In this document: one piece after another, positions 10,548 through 23,812 of the stretch
How positions within the stretch are numbered: position 1 is the stretch's first letter
How the letters are laid out: the number at the start of each line of letters is the position of its first letter
Assembly: GCA_019096195.1 (NCBI GenBank)
Contig: JAGTXK010000041.1
Coordinates: 42,119 to 106,118, forward strand
Length of the DNA stretch: 64,000 nt
Direction of reading: 5' to 3'
Source of the DNA: Boletus sp. NGJ
Taxonomy: Eukaryota; Basidiomycota; Agaricomycetes; Boletales; Boletaceae
Position numbers and translations under genes: made by a program
Notes under the pieces: model-generated
The model's database searches: none
The model's input: only the letters and a program-made list of their open reading frames with translations
What the model was told of the DNA's origin: nothing

Positions 10548-13500
10548 TTTCTGGGCCATATCGGGAAATCAATTACAACCCGTGGTCCGTGGCTCGTTCC
10601 TGAAACAGCCGTGACTTGCTCATCAACTCGTCCAGCCGTTGCTCTCGAATAACAGCGAGATCGTCGCGATTGGAGCTGATAGAACACTCTGCCACTTTTT
10701 CTTGCGCTCTACTTCGTTGTTCGCCGATCAGCAAGCCTGGCCCGCTGTGCAAGACCCGGTGATCGAACCGATTTGGGGTTACCGGACGCCACCACTACGC
10801 TAGCACGAAAGACGTGACACTGGTTCCATGCCCGGACTCTGTCTGGGGAATGAACCAGTGATGTCACAAAACTCCGCGGACATTGGGTGCGTCGACGGAA
10901 AGACGCTGTGAACTTGTCCGGCTTCTACTCCGAATGCCCTCGCCCCCTTGAGCCGAATCTTCATTACGGAGGAACGGACCCCAACCCACGACTTCGCAGC
11001 CTCGTGAGCTGGTCTCGCGACCAAGAAGCGGGTCAACAACAACATGAGTCTTTTATCTGGGCGACATTGCACCACAGGTCGGAACAATGGGTGAGCATTT
11101 TCTGTGTGCGAGCTGAAACAATTCCGTAAACATAGTGCGTGCGAATCGCACAAAGTGCTTACCCCGCAGTCATAAAGCACGTTATCGAATACCATGTATT
11201 TTTGTATTGAATGGAACCGGTAGGTCATTACCTAACCCATTACTGATCATCAGAGAAAGCGGACGTTACGAGAAATATTTCGAAAATCTCCTTGCCAACG
11301 TGTTACTCTAAGTATTTTACGACTCGGAACAGACAAAAATATGTCACCCGTTTTTGGGTGAAATCTCGCTGGAGCGTCGGTAAGTAGTGGTTTATACATG
11401 GTTCAACAAATCAAATGCACGTCTATCAGCAGATGCGACGGCGGCCATGACTTGAATCCAGTAATGCATACGTAAGTCTTAGATGTGATACATACCGTCA
11501 TAAGCGTACCGACAAAGTTACTAGTCAGATGGGCCAGGGTTTTTCGGTTATGTTTTCGTATTCGGGAACGCAGGAGACCCGTGTGTTTATAATATGAATG
11601 ATGGTTAGAACTTCCGCAGGCCAACTGTGGCCCTTGGTGTTCATTTTCGCGGAGGCTTTGCCAACGTTCCTGAGCGCGATGCATACTTACGTATCGCCCG
11701 GACCGACCCAGCCTGCCCCAAAGTCTCTCTTCCCTTTAGTGTAGCAAACATCCTACAAATTGTTTGCACTCCAAATCGTCCACAAGCTTCCCAGCGGTTA
11801 AACTTCGGACTATTCTACCAAATGGCCACCTACTGTTCCGATTCTTTTCCCTAGCAACTACGTGTTGCTAGACCGCCCACCGAGAGGTCACATCACCTCG
11901 GGAGGACTCGGGTACACACATCCATTGACTCTTCCGAATCTCCACTTTCCATACGACAGGGCACGAGGATGTCTTCTGGTGGAAACCCTGGGAACCCCTT
12001 GTCACCGAAGCACCGCGTTATTCGTCCTTTCATCCATCTCAATATGCCAAATCGATGGTCCCTGGGCAAGTTATCACGGTGCGTCGAACATACCGTGAGG
12101 AACGCGCGATCCGCGTTATCACCTCCTTCTCCTTCCCTCTCTCTCAGGTGGTCTGAGGAAAATGTAAAAGGCTTCTTTTTTTCGCAGAGAAATTTTTGTT
12201 TTTCCGTGGCCAAGTTTTGTTCCTCTTCGCGTGGGCTCGCACAGCGATCCTTGTTGATGGAAGTCAGTGGCGAATGGTCCAATGCCACGGTACCACGAAA
12301 ACAAAGGGATTGATGAGGTAATGATGAAACCTGTTACCAAGCGGCGTCTTCGTTCATATCCCCAGAGAGCGATCGACAGGCATATGAACAGTTTGCGTCT
12401 CTTAAATGGTATAGCAACTGCACCAAGTTGGGCGAGTATGCTCCCGAGCCATGAACGTGGAACAACACGTGTACCATCAAGAGATCTGACGAACGCCCAC
12501 CCTTATCGTCAAATACGATTGCAGGCAAGGATTGAACGCGGTGGTTACCCATCTATTTGCAAATTTGAAAACCTTATTGTGCCTTTCTGCTAATAACAAC
12601 GACACCGGTACTGCAAGAACGAGGCCCAAGTTATTGACCTGCATATTTCTTTATCCCATTGACATACTCAGGCCGGAGCTACCCTCTTCCAGAAGTGACA
12701 TAGATGATAACATGGACATCATCACCAAGGACTGCGCTGATAGACAGTTCTTCCTTCCTGAAGTAGCATCACCTCGGGGACGCGGGAGGTACCCACATTC
12801 CCCGATGGGCCCAAAGTAAACTTCAGAATACGGTACGCCTCGTGCATAATCTCAAGACATAACAAACAGAAACCGAGCCGTCAGCTGACCCTTGAACGGA
12901 TCTTGGGTAACTGGTGCGGTGTTGAAACGGTATCGAGTACGACGAACTTGGGCGAAGAATGGATGGCATGTGGAGAACAAAACGAAGAGGGTGCGACTGG
13001 GCATCATAGAACCCAAGATGTGGCGGGACGGAGACTCGTGAACGGTGAAGAGGGCAAGTGCTGTATCCAATTGAGTACGATCGAGTCGTCCACATATACA
13101 AAGCTTCGAACAACAGCCTTTTACTGCGTAGAAGCGCTCTGATCGTGGCAATGTACAGCGCCAGCATACTGTGTCCGGCTCCGACTCGAGTGTGACCCAC
13201 ATCCTTCCCGAAACCGAGGACCGTGAGGTTTGCGCACTTGCATTCCATTGCACCAGTGCCAATTGAGGTGAAGTAAAGCAACGGTTCGCTCCTCGGAAAC
13301 CATCGCAACGCTGAGGACCCGATATAGTGATCGATAACAATCGGAAGATCTCACCGTCTTGTGCTACACCGCGACCGAGAGTCGGACCTCGTGAATGATG
13401 CCAAAGTCTGACCGTCTGACCGTTCGGTGATAAACATTCGCACGTGGTCCACCATGACAGCGGAAGGATCGATCTAGTGCTTGAGAGTGCTTCGAGCTTG

Positions 13501-15268
13501 GAAGGCGAGATCTGGAGGGAAGCGGACCAAGACCAAGACTCGGGCGCGGAGTAATAGGGAAGCATATATCACCCCACGGCTACCTCCGACTGAGAAGGGA
13601 GTGCTCGTGAGTTCTTTCAGTTGAACGAAGGTGTCGGAGTGGACGCAGTATTCGTTGCAGAACATTAAAAGAAGTTGAGCGGACTAACAACGTGATCTTG
13701 CACAGTTTTACTCTGGTGGCCTCCCGAAGGATTCAGCCGGTATGCACGTACAGGTGAGGTAAACATTGCATAAAACTATCAGAAATATGGAACGAGAGTT
13801 GAATATGATGTAGAAGCTGCCCCCTGAGTTCGGCAGGGGCGAAAAAAAAATTCAAATATTGTGTATCACCGCCGCACCGTTGGCTCATCAGTCCGAGTCT
13901 ACATCGATAGAGACTGATGGAGTGTCCCGGAACTGCAAAACGTAAACACCACTCACCGTGCATGCTCTAGTCGATGAGTACTGAGGCCTGGGGTTCGGCT
14001 TACCGTTCTGGGGAACTGCCCGAGCGTAACCACTGGCACTGCTCACGCGATCGACGCGTTTGCAGAATTTCAATTGAGTGAAAGCTTCTGAAACATGTGC
14101 ATGAAACCGTACTAAAAAAATTGCTTGACATTTGGGAAGAGGCAAAACTTGAAGTATGGGCGAACATGTTGACTACTAGTGGGTGAAACTACATTATACT
14201 AGCCAGAGTGCGTGCTCAAAACTCACTCCAAGTATTTTAACAGAATTCTTGACTTCAAACTTTGACAAAGGCTAGACAACAGTCTGAATTTCTTGTCCAG
14301 ACGACCAAAGAAGACAAACATTATTCTTGAAATTCAGATGAACAAAGCCAACACGTTACCCAACCTTCAAGTTTCAGCCCACGGATTTTCGATCCGATAA
14401 ACTTTTGAGTCTTCCCGCTGTGCAAACGTCAACTTATATTTCAAGTACAGCCTTCACGTTTCAGACGACATTCATCCGACTGAAATCCTGCAAAACGCGT
14501 CGATGATGCTTCGTTCACGGCTGAATTCTGGAACCATACTAGTAGTTATTCATCTTGTCCATTGACTCGTCCTTTTTTTCACTTTGACCATATAATGAAG
14601 GATGAACATGTGCAAGTACTGAGTTCATGTGGGATCCCGTCGTCGACGTCCTTGGCTTTTGATCCACAAGACATATTTTTGGCGACTTGCACATGTAACG
14701 GTTCCGAGGATCCTGAAGGTTCAAGTCGAGCGTCACGAGAGGCGCCCGTGGTCGCACGAAAGGACTCGGATGGGAAACCGAGTTAAGTAATATACGTGGG
14801 ACGAAGACAGGATGCCCTAACCCCGGGCCGACGCTGGGTGTCGCACGAACACAGTGCACCTCCCTTAGTACTCTGATCAGTAACTAGTCAAGATACGATC
14901 CTGGAATTTTGATTCCGCTGTCACCCGTCGAGACATTAAGTTCGAAGGTCCCTGTAGTATGTTTTGACCCCTTCATGGTCTGCCCATGGAGAACGAACAC
15001 GAGACATACAACACCGCTATCGAAGGGACATAGGAGAGCTGTGAAAGAACGACAACAGGGATGCTTAGGCGGCTTCCAGTCAAGATGAGGTTCAAATATC
15101 TTTAATAGCGTTCAAGTCCGCGGTGAATTTTAAAACATAATCACCAGGAGCGCCGTGCAGGTGATGAAGATGCAGTTACTGCGAGATGCGTCGCATGCCA
15201 CGCATCCTAGGTAGTCCACCATTGGGCGCGGAGAAACGAGCCCAATCTTTGTACATTGGCAAACGAGA
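10548..15268. other. 4.7 kb without a defensible gene
   Basis: CpG content is as high as in the flanking genes, so this is not the decayed repeat compartment. Several open frames of 100-237 codons exist (for example 10800-11228, 11893-12288 and 12852-13565, all minus strand), but none shows a known motif, a consistent intron chain or a signal I can support. A few hydrophobic patches near 13480-13660 faintly recall the neighbouring 7-TM gene and might be an old degenerate paralogue. An ncRNA or a lineage-specific gene is possible but unsupported. Confidence 0.4.
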
Positions 15269-16652
15269 TCACCCCACCTCTCCAACGTCATCAAACTTGA
15301 CCTTGCTCCCCCGGCTGTTCTCGCTACTCATAGGAGTCATCGGAAGCATCGATGAGTGTTGAACACTCTCATCCTTGCTATCGCTAAATGTCGTGATTTG
15401 GACATGCCTTCTGCTCCTTCGGTCCTGACCGTTGTTGGTGGACGTATTATATCCGGGCGGGAGTAAATTTAACGGCTGATTCGCCAAACCGACACGAATG
15501 ATAACCAGGTAAAACGTGATGGAGATGATGGGCGTGACCTAGACAGTGAGCAGTAACGTTTAATATTTCAGTGGGACTATTCTCATTCGCGAGCGAGGGC
15601 CTGAGGTGCTGACCATGTTCAGAATCACGTATTGGCCGTTGGATTGATTTGCAAAGCAAATCAACGCCGAAAGAAGGGTCGCAGAGTAAATCACGCCGGC
15701 ATCGACAATGACGTGTAGAACGGGCCGCAGTTGGGACGCTCGGTCGCCACATAACCTCGCGGTTTGGCGGTCGACAGACCAGATACGGTAAGCTAACAGA
15801 ACTGGCGATGGGAGAAAAAAGTTGAGAAGCTCTCTCTGGTACACATCAAAATGCGGGAACGCACGGGTCGTCGATAGGTTGGTCGCCAGCGTTGATGCGT
15901 AAAACGACGTGATCCATTGAGAGAGGCTCCCACCAAAGACCTCGTTTTGTGTCACACGCGACGCGATATACGGACTTCCAATTCCCGTCACTTCTCGGAA
16001 AGTCATTAGTGATTCCGGTCACCACCCCCAACCCCCTTCACACGTACCACCAACGACACACCAAAGTAACGCGGGAAAAATCATAACAAGCTTGGATTTC
16101 CATGCGGCATAACAGCGGTAAAGCTGTCACCACCGTTAGCAGATGAGGTTCGTCTCGAGAAAAAAAAAAGCTTACGACGACGCCATCACCTATGAGCGTT
16201 TGTGCAGTATACACGTAGTTTTTGTACACGAATGTCCATTGCGACACATCTGAAAAATATCCAATAGGTCCCCCTGGGTAGGTATCTCGGAACAATATCA
16301 AGCCCTCCATGATCCTTATGATATCGATCACGAAGTGCTATGTAACACTCAGGGAATCAATCTCTATCCTATACTTACCGAGGGAAACGACAAGAAACAC
16401 GCACCACCGTGCTAAACAGCAGCAACAAGCATGCTACGGTAAGCATCCTATGGTTCACCCGGTGAGTGGATTGTCGAGACCACAGTACATGGATCGTTCC
16501 TCCGAACATTAACAACGAAAAACCTTGTTCCCGCAAGTGTTCAGCATTCTCTGTACAGGACATCGTCGTTAACAGATCTTACCATACAAGAGCCCTTCCA
16601 GTAGCACTGACAGGAGCTCTGCTTTGTCCAGAGGAATGCCATGGACGCTCAT
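15269..16652 (-). CDS. Seven-transmembrane protein of a basidiomycete-specific family
   Basis: Seven exons (16652-16583, 16523-16405, 16337-16176, 16123-16048, 15990-15865, 15801-15614, 15538-15269) close in frame at 336 residues. About seven hydrophobic segments are visible, for example LLSVLLEGLLYGFSLLMF, MLTVACLLLLFSTV, AALLWC-like and VIYSATLLSALICFA. Family-like blocks are DIIRIMEGLILFRDTYPGGP, QTLIGDGVVLYRCYAAWKS, TQNEVFGGS and LLAYRIWSVDRQTAR. The cytoplasmic-type C terminus is polar and Ser-rich (DSKDESVQHSS). I recognise these as the multicopy integral membrane proteins of Agaricomycetes (DUF6533/6534-like group), for which no biochemical role is established to my knowledge; a receptor-like topology is inference. 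All introns are GT-AG and 51-74 bp. No disablement was seen. Confidence 0.82.
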
Positions 16653-18006
16653 AGTTCAGGACGTAATGAACGTACAAGCCCTAAAACAAGAGAGGAAAGG
16701 AAGGGCGAGTGTGGGGGGGAGTGCGGAAAAAGGTGGGGACGACACCCCTTCCAACAGAATCGCCCCCCACTTATGTATTCCAAACGACCTATGACCGCAG
16801 GAACACTCGGCGAACCTCGATAACCAAGGCAGATCCGAATACCTGTCAATACCCCGCTGTGAAACTTGTACCCAACCACATGCATCTCGCGTTTCAAAGT
16901 GTTCGACTCCCACGTCGGTAGACACATCCTAGTGTACGTGGCGCGAACCCCCGATGGGGGTTGTGCGGGGCGCAGAGCGACTCCAGGATAAAACCAGAAA
17001 CGTTTCGTGGACCGGACACAGGATCAACAGGAAAATAGCGTAGTGGACACCTCGTTACTGTAATGACGAGCATCCGTTAGCTTGTCAAAGTTGTACATAA
17101 CGATCTGGCATTTTTCCGCGTACAGGTGAGGTGGTCTTTTTACATAATATGCTCCGACTGAAACTGCCGAATCTGGCAAATCTGTAGGCGCTGTGGGTTC
17201 ACTCCTCACTAGCATCAAGGGTAAAAAATGGGTGTACTTATTAGCGAGTAAACTTCCATGACGACCCGCTCGACGCTTGAACACCTTGACCATTGAAAGA
17301 GTCTTGCAATGGTTTAAGTAGAAGGTACGTCTGAATCACGCTGCAACGTACCTTTTTTTTTCATGGACAACTCACTCTACGAGGGCTATATACCATGTAG
17401 TCTGTACCCACTCCTGTTTTAGTGGGATGCACTCTGGCTTGAGGCTTTTCGAAAACGGGGAATGTCGATCTTTGGAGTCCTCGGACGGCTCGTATCCATT
17501 CGGTCAGTGTTCAGGCAAAATAAGTATCAGTCCGTGCGTCGGAATTGCTGGGTGGCCTCACTTGGCAGACGCAACTCGACCGGCAAGTGACGAGGTTCTA
17601 CTAGTATATGATGCCTTGGCTTTGAAGTAACTCCCGGGCCGGGGTGATAAATTGATGGGATCAGTTTGTCCAGTCGACGAACGAATCGACATGTATAGAT
17701 AATATAGTCATTTCTGTAGTATCTACTACCTAATCTTGTCCATGTAAAATAATGCCATCCGAGTGTCGTTGGGAGAGAAGGAAGAAGGAAAAGCAAAGTC
17801 CGGATTAGCTATGGTCAAGTGTGGTGGTCTGGTAGTTTGCGACCACGAAAGAAGGTAATGGAAAGAAAACCGAAAAAAAGGGGGAGGGGGGAAGGGGGGA
17901 AGATGAACAAGACGGAAGCAAAAGAACACGATGATGAAGCAAGTACAACAGTGGCTCGCCGAGATCCCTCCTTCCCAATTCCAAATTCTATGATACACCA
18001 CCATCA
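16653..18006. other. Intergenic, no gene seen
   Basis: Lies between two minus-strand genes: the promoter side of the 7-TM gene and the 3' side of the P4-ATPase gene. Open frames here are short and motif-free. A purine-rich run occurs near 17870-17910. Confidence 0.4.
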
Positions 18007-21000
18007 TCATAGGGCCTGTGCCCCCGTCCACGATTGCATACTTCCCGATGCCTCGTCTGGATGAAGCCTGTCACTCCCCGCCGCCGGGTACGCTTCCTCG
18101 TTCGAATACGCCGGCACATGTTGTCGGAACCCCTGCGATCCGGATCGCGAATGCGAATACGACGGCGACGGTGCATGTCGAACCTGCATCTCAAACGAAT
18201 CCTGTCCAGGGGATTTAAACCCCATCGAAGACGGTGACCGTGCACCATACCCCGGTTCCGGGAGCGGCGGTACCATCGACGTCGGCGACAACGACGACGA
18301 AGACGGCCTCCGAGAGTGTGAAGATTTCTCCCCAACCTCCCCATTGGGGAAACGGTACAACGAAGGCGGTATCGGAGAGGGAATCGGGATGTCGTTCGAG
18401 GAATAGTACGACTCGTGTGGGGATACCGTCGGCGGAGCCGGTTGCTCCGTTTGCACGTTTACCATCTCCGATGACCCGACATTGACCAGCGGTGTCGTCG
18501 TCCGCTCGACCTCGAGCGAATCGTCAGTATACCCCGCCTGACGCTTCTCGTTGGCGTCCAACGACTCGGACGGCACACGCGTCGGCTCGTACATGTGCGA
18601 CAAGGTGAGCTCGGAAGCGGATCGGGCGTGTGGCTCGCGGAACATCGGCGCGGTCTCGAGATCCGATAATCCGCGCGTGTTTTTAGACGCTTTGCGATGC
18701 CGGATTCCCAACCGGTCTTTCAAGTCCCCGCAGACCCACATCTCGCGGACGATGTCCTTGTCTAGCGGCGCGTATGCGGAAGAGGCGAACTTATAGAGAA
18801 AGCGAGGCGCTGGGTGGCGAAGGGTGAGACGGCTTCCATCGGCCAAGAACGAGTCACCTACCCAATGCAACCATCACCGAGAAGACGACCGTGGCCCAGA
18901 ACGTGACATTACTAAACAGTACCTCCACTTCGTCTACGAACGAGCCCGTGGTCGAGAAGAAGTTGTTGGCGGGAAAGTACGAGTAAATCACAACCCACAG
19001 AAGCATCACGAGCGAAGATCCGATGACAACGATCCACGTAATGAACGTCCAGCTGGGGCAAAAAGGAAATTCTAGTCAGCACTCACTCTATGTAGAGCGT
19101 GTGTACGTTGTAAACGCACTAGTGAGTGTTCATTCCAACGTAGGTGTTCGCGGCAAAGATGGCAGCGATCCCGACGGTGGTGCCGAAATCAGCCAGGGAG
19201 TCGATTCCCCTGCCATTCCAAGACGTCGCGAGACCAAGGGACCAGACGAGGTAAGGAATGAAGAAGACAACAGCCGACTGGTAAAGACCATCGAGCATAT
19301 ACGACCAGAACTTTATCCGGGTATATTCTAATCCACGGATGCCTCGAATGTAGAGCTCGGGGAAAGCCAAGGCCGCTTTCGCGTGGATATCCTGGTCGAA
19401 AGCTGATAGGTCGGACGTCAGAGGACGACGTGTTCCCACCGAGGCTATCGAAACCACTTACCACCAAGAACAATTACCGGCAGCGAGGTGAAAACCAAGT
19501 TGTAGAGAAGGATAAAACTGTAATCATACAGATATGTCGCGTCGAAGCTATCCCAAAAACAGCATATTAACCGTGAAAATTTCTCATGACCATACCCGAT
19601 AACTTACTAGCAAAAGACGAGATACCAGAACATGGCCAACGTCCAAATCACGTTCTATTAAGCACAGTCGGTTAGTTCAACCAAGCCCACGAAGAATGAT
19701 GGCAAGCGAGGAACCTTGTAAAAGAAATTGCTATGCATGTCGGCGATACGTTGATATGACCACCGGCCGTGGACAAGTAGTAGTTTTGTCAGGAACCTAA
19801 ATTGGCCAAAAGCGTAGTCTGCCGACATCGCAGCCTGTGAACCCTCGTGACCCAACAAGCCACAACCAACGTTGGCTTCTTGAATCATCGCTACATCATT
19901 GGCACCGTCACCGATGGACAAAGTCATCGCTTTACGACCCTCCTTGACCTGGATAAGCCCATGAGTATATGCGCTCTTGGGAAGAAAACCCGCACATACC
20001 AACTTCACCGTCAACGCCTTCTGAGCAGGCGACACACGGCAACACACGACCGTCTCACACTGCGTGCCAAGATTGAGGAACAATGGTTTGATATCGGGTG
20101 TCAACGCATGTCGTAACGTTTCCCCATCGATCACGACCGCGAACGCAGCCTGAGCCCCAGGTACAAAGCCTCGTTTACGCGGGTCCAAGGATGGCGGACC
20201 TAATACGGATGAAATCTTGTTCAACCCCGCTTCAATTTGTGCACGCGTTCCCTCGGGCGTGTCAGCGGATATGATCATGATCTCCATGTCCTGCTTGAGC
20301 AGGTTACAACTGAATCCGATCTCAATGGCCGTTTGCAGCTTATCGCCTGGAAGGGAGACTAAGCGGCGGAGAACCCATCCACTCGGCATGTAACTCACCT
20401 GTGAGAATCCACAACTTGATACCCGCGCGGTGCAATATCTCGATCGCCTCTGGGACACCCACTTGCAGCTTGTCCTCCAGCGCCGTCGCACCGAGTAACA
20501 AGAGCTCTTGCTCAATGCTGGATGCTGCCTTCTCGACCTCTTCCTCTCTGTTCTCCGTCGCTACGGTCGCCGCGTCGTATGTCCTCAGCCACATCAGGAA
20601 CTGATCCTCCGTCAATACCCTGTACGCAATACAGAGTGTCCTCAGTCCCCCATTCGCAAACATGTCCATATCCTTGGTCGTCTTCTCCTTCAACGCCGGA
20701 TCGACACTGGCCGAAAGCCGCTCGTAAATGACCGAGTCCGCACCCTTGCAATACAAGACGACCCGACCATCGGGCGTGCGTACGATCACGCTCATCCGCT
20801 TCCGTGTGCTGTTGAACTCGAGCGTCTTCAACAACGTGTACCGCTCAGGCTGCCCCATCACCTCGATATCGATCGCATCCTTGGACTTGCCCACGAACGG
20901 AAACCCAACATCTCTCGCGGCAGCCACGAGCGCAGCTTCGTCTGGCGACTCCGCCTTATACTCCAGGTAGCATGGCTTCTTCGCCTGCTCTGGCTTGTCC

Positions 21001-23390
21001 GCGAAGACGGTGTGGCAGATGGCCAGCGCGCGGAAAAAGGCGGTGATGTGCCCCGCTTGTTCGGATGTCCGGTTCGTGATGTCCTCGGCGAGCTTAGGCG
21101 AAACAAGCGTGAGTTTGTTGATCTGTGCGTACCGGTTCTTGAAGAGCTTCATGAGGGTGGATACCATGGCGTCTTTCAGCACCGCTAGCTTGCGCGCGAG
21201 CTCCTCGGGCTCGACGGCGTCCGCTCGCCCTTCTCTGGTCGCGGCGCCACGCTGCGCCTCTGTGATACCCTCCCCGTACACCACTCCGTAGATGGAACAC
21301 TTCTGGCACTCCATCACGTTCTGCGTGAGCGTGCCGGTCTTGTCGGAAAAGACGTATTCGATCTGACCGAGGTCGTCAGAGATACCCCAGTTCTTGGGGA
21401 TGCAGGAGGTGTCAAATGGTTTGTAGTACATGTCGATGTCTTGTGCGATGAAGTAGGCTTGGATCGTCTTGATGATTTCGATCGATATGAAGAGCGATAC
21501 GGGGACGATGTTCTGGAATGCGATGAGGCAGGAGCTGCGACACGACTTCAGACCGGTGCAGATGCGACAAGGTAACCAGACTCACACAAAGGTAATGAGC
21601 GCATTGAGCGCAGGAGAGTTCGTCTCATCTACGCCTGGGTCATAGACCTTCACGCTCGTGTTCGGCGAACCATCCAAGACACCATAGATCACTGCAGAGA
21701 GCGTACAGATGACGAGCAGAAATGCGAAATTGACGATGACATTGAAGTTGGTCTCCCTGGCGATCTTGGATTGTTTAGACGGTGTTATACCTCCGTTCAT
21801 GTAGATCTTGGTGTCTGGGCCCGTGAAGGCGACCAGACCGATGATCCAAGTTGTGTTTCGCACGATGCAACCACGAAGGAGCAGTTCATTGATGGTGACA
21901 CCTTCTTTTCGAGAATCCCCGTTGGCAGGGTCTGTAAAACGCAAAACCCCGGTGTACAGGTACAAATTCTGGTGGGGCGGCTCCGATTCGAGGACGAACG
22001 ATGATTTCTCGACGTCTTCCTCAGAGATAATGGAAGAGGTCGCCTGAAGAGCCCTACGCGGCTTCAAGTTCGTCTCCCCGTCCAGGTTCTTTGTCTCCAG
22101 GTAGCAAAGCCCATCTGGATCGGACGTTGACAACACAACCACATCCGCTGGGACCTGCTCGTTCTCCCTCAACAGCACAATGTCCCCAACGTCCAACTTT
22201 TTCCACAGCGTTCTCTCCCATCTTGCGGTTCCGCAGATCCTCCGCTTCCAGTCAATGACTCCAAACGACGACCGAGAAGGTATGCTCTGCTGGTACGCCG
22301 AATGCGACTTGTTTTGGCCCCAAGACCCAATCTCGGACACAGGGGGTAACCCAGGTGGATACGTGTGCGAATCCACACTGACGATGTCCTCGAGTTGTCT
22401 CCCACCCGCACCAGTCGGTCTCCCAAGGCTGAGCGTACTCTCGTTTGGGTCCATCGTGCTCATGCTGACCCTGTCGCCGTCGACACCTTTGCTTAGCACG
22501 ATCCGCATGCCTTCATCTGCTTCCTTTTCGCGTAGCTTTTTGACACCTTTGGAAACCTTTCCTGGGGCATTGATGTGGAGGAGTCGCTGATACCAGGGAC
22601 GAGGATCAAGGGGTTGATTCAAGTTGCGCCATTGGCCGAGACGGGTGACAGCGGAGGTGTTGACTTCTTCGTCGAGCTTTGCACGGCGGTAGTCCTCGAG
22701 ACCTTCTTTGACGGCAGTGACGACGAGAATGAAGAGGAGAGGAAAAGCAGCGGTCGATGCGGAGGCAGCTCCAAAGATGGGAAACACTACGACGCATTAG
22801 GAGGAGAGGAGAGTGGGCTGATATTGATGTACTCACGTTGGAATATGACCAGGGCCAAAAAGTAAATGTTGGCTATTCTGTAAAGCGACGTCAACTGGCG
22901 TAGACATTGCAGGATCGGTGGCCTCACCGGTGGAACTGCTCATAGAGGTTCTTTGGGAGGAATGTCAGGAGAGTGTATCCTAGAGGCGGTCAGGCGAGAG
23001 ATAGCACGAGTTGGTAGAGGACTTACTGCTCGTCCGTACTTTGTTCCTGGCATAGCGAACGAGTGGCTGGCCGTTTTGATCGACTTCCATGGCGGAGAGC
23101 GGGGTATTAACGTATATATTTCTGCGCTGACCGGTTATTCGTGGGCCACTCGCGACGGTTGGTACGTCTGAGATAGTGGAGTCGGCCGTCTTTGGACGCT
23201 TGTCCTTTCTAAAGAAGAGAGAGCGTTTTCTGCGAGCAGACCTCCGCTGGGCTCTTAGTTCTGAACGAATGGATTCCGCTATAGTGGAAGCTGCGGTGCG
23301 CACCGTGCGCAGCCGGAGGTCGGGGTCGATCTGTGCATCGTTGTCGTCGTCGTATTGGTCTGGTTGGGGATGGCGCTTGAATAAAGACAT
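18007..23390 (-). CDS. P4-type phospholipid-transporting ATPase (flippase, Dnf1/Dnf2-like)
   Basis: Moves phospholipids from the outer to the inner leaflet using ATP, usually with a Cdc50-type partner, at the plasma membrane or in late secretory compartments. My model has twelve exons: 23390-23027, 22979-22928, 22877-22837, 22786-21586, 21534-20399, 20346-20000, 19948-19715, 19654-19608, 19547-19462, 19402-19120, 19052-18862 and 18809-18007, closing at 1594 residues (yeast Dnf1 is of similar size). Seen in order: the P4 N-terminal block YTLLTFLPKNLYEQFHR, the actuator motif DGETNLK (about 388), the phosphorylation motif SDKTGTLTQN (Asp617), the hinge GDGANDVAMIQ (about 1060) and the P4 block GLLGHEGSQAAMSADYAFGQ. 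The C-terminal 260 residues are Ser/Pro-rich and probably cytosolic. The intron 19949-19999 is stop-free and a multiple of three. It is divergent with the FAD oxidoreductase gene, 422 bp apart. Confidence 0.93.
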
Positions 23391-23812
23391 GTTGCTGGTA
23401 TCGAATTATGGACAGGGTATTCTGAAGAGGTCCTAAATACCGAAAGCCAGCACGGAAGGACCTGAGGGGAAGGAGAGTAGCCAGAGGGAAGTCAGTTGTA
23501 CGCAGCACACGGCGGTGCAGTGGTAGCGTTGCCAATCACATGGCCCCCAAACACTCTCAACCTCTGCACAGCTCACAGCAGCCGTCTGGCGTTTTTTTTA
23601 CTAGGCGGGATCTAGTCTGTTTCACGTGTGGTATAGCGACGAGCGCGCGCCATCCATAGCTTCCATGGCAAGATCGTCCTCAGTGGAAGAGGGTACTCGT
23701 TGAAACCCGGCCCAACTCAGTTCACTGTTGCTCTGCGCAATTGTGAACTGGGCTGGGCCAGGTATGTGCTCAAAAACGGCTGCTCAGCGGCAACCTACTC
23801 AACTCATCTAAA
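23391..23812. promoter_or_regulatory. Divergent promoter region of the P4-ATPase and FAD oxidoreductase genes
   Basis: The two start codons face away from each other across 422 bp. A CCAAT box lies at 23532-23536 and an E-box CACGTG at 23623-23628. Use of either is inference. Confidence 0.4.

Noticed and set aside
10800-11228. 142-codon minus-strand open frame as a gene
   Set aside because: No recognisable domain or signal; kept as part of the unexplained gap.
12852-13565. 237-codon minus-strand open frame as a gene
   Set aside because: No motif, irregular composition, and an overlapping 161-codon frame on the same strand is equally open; no supporting intron pattern.
3242-16652. A biosynthetic cluster (UbiA prenyltransferase, regulator, protease, membrane protein)
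   Set aside because: The prenyltransferase is dead and no other tailoring enzyme is nearby; strand and spacing give no cluster signal.
20508-21188. 226-codon plus-strand open frame
   Set aside because: Antisense shadow of the P4-ATPase catalytic exon.
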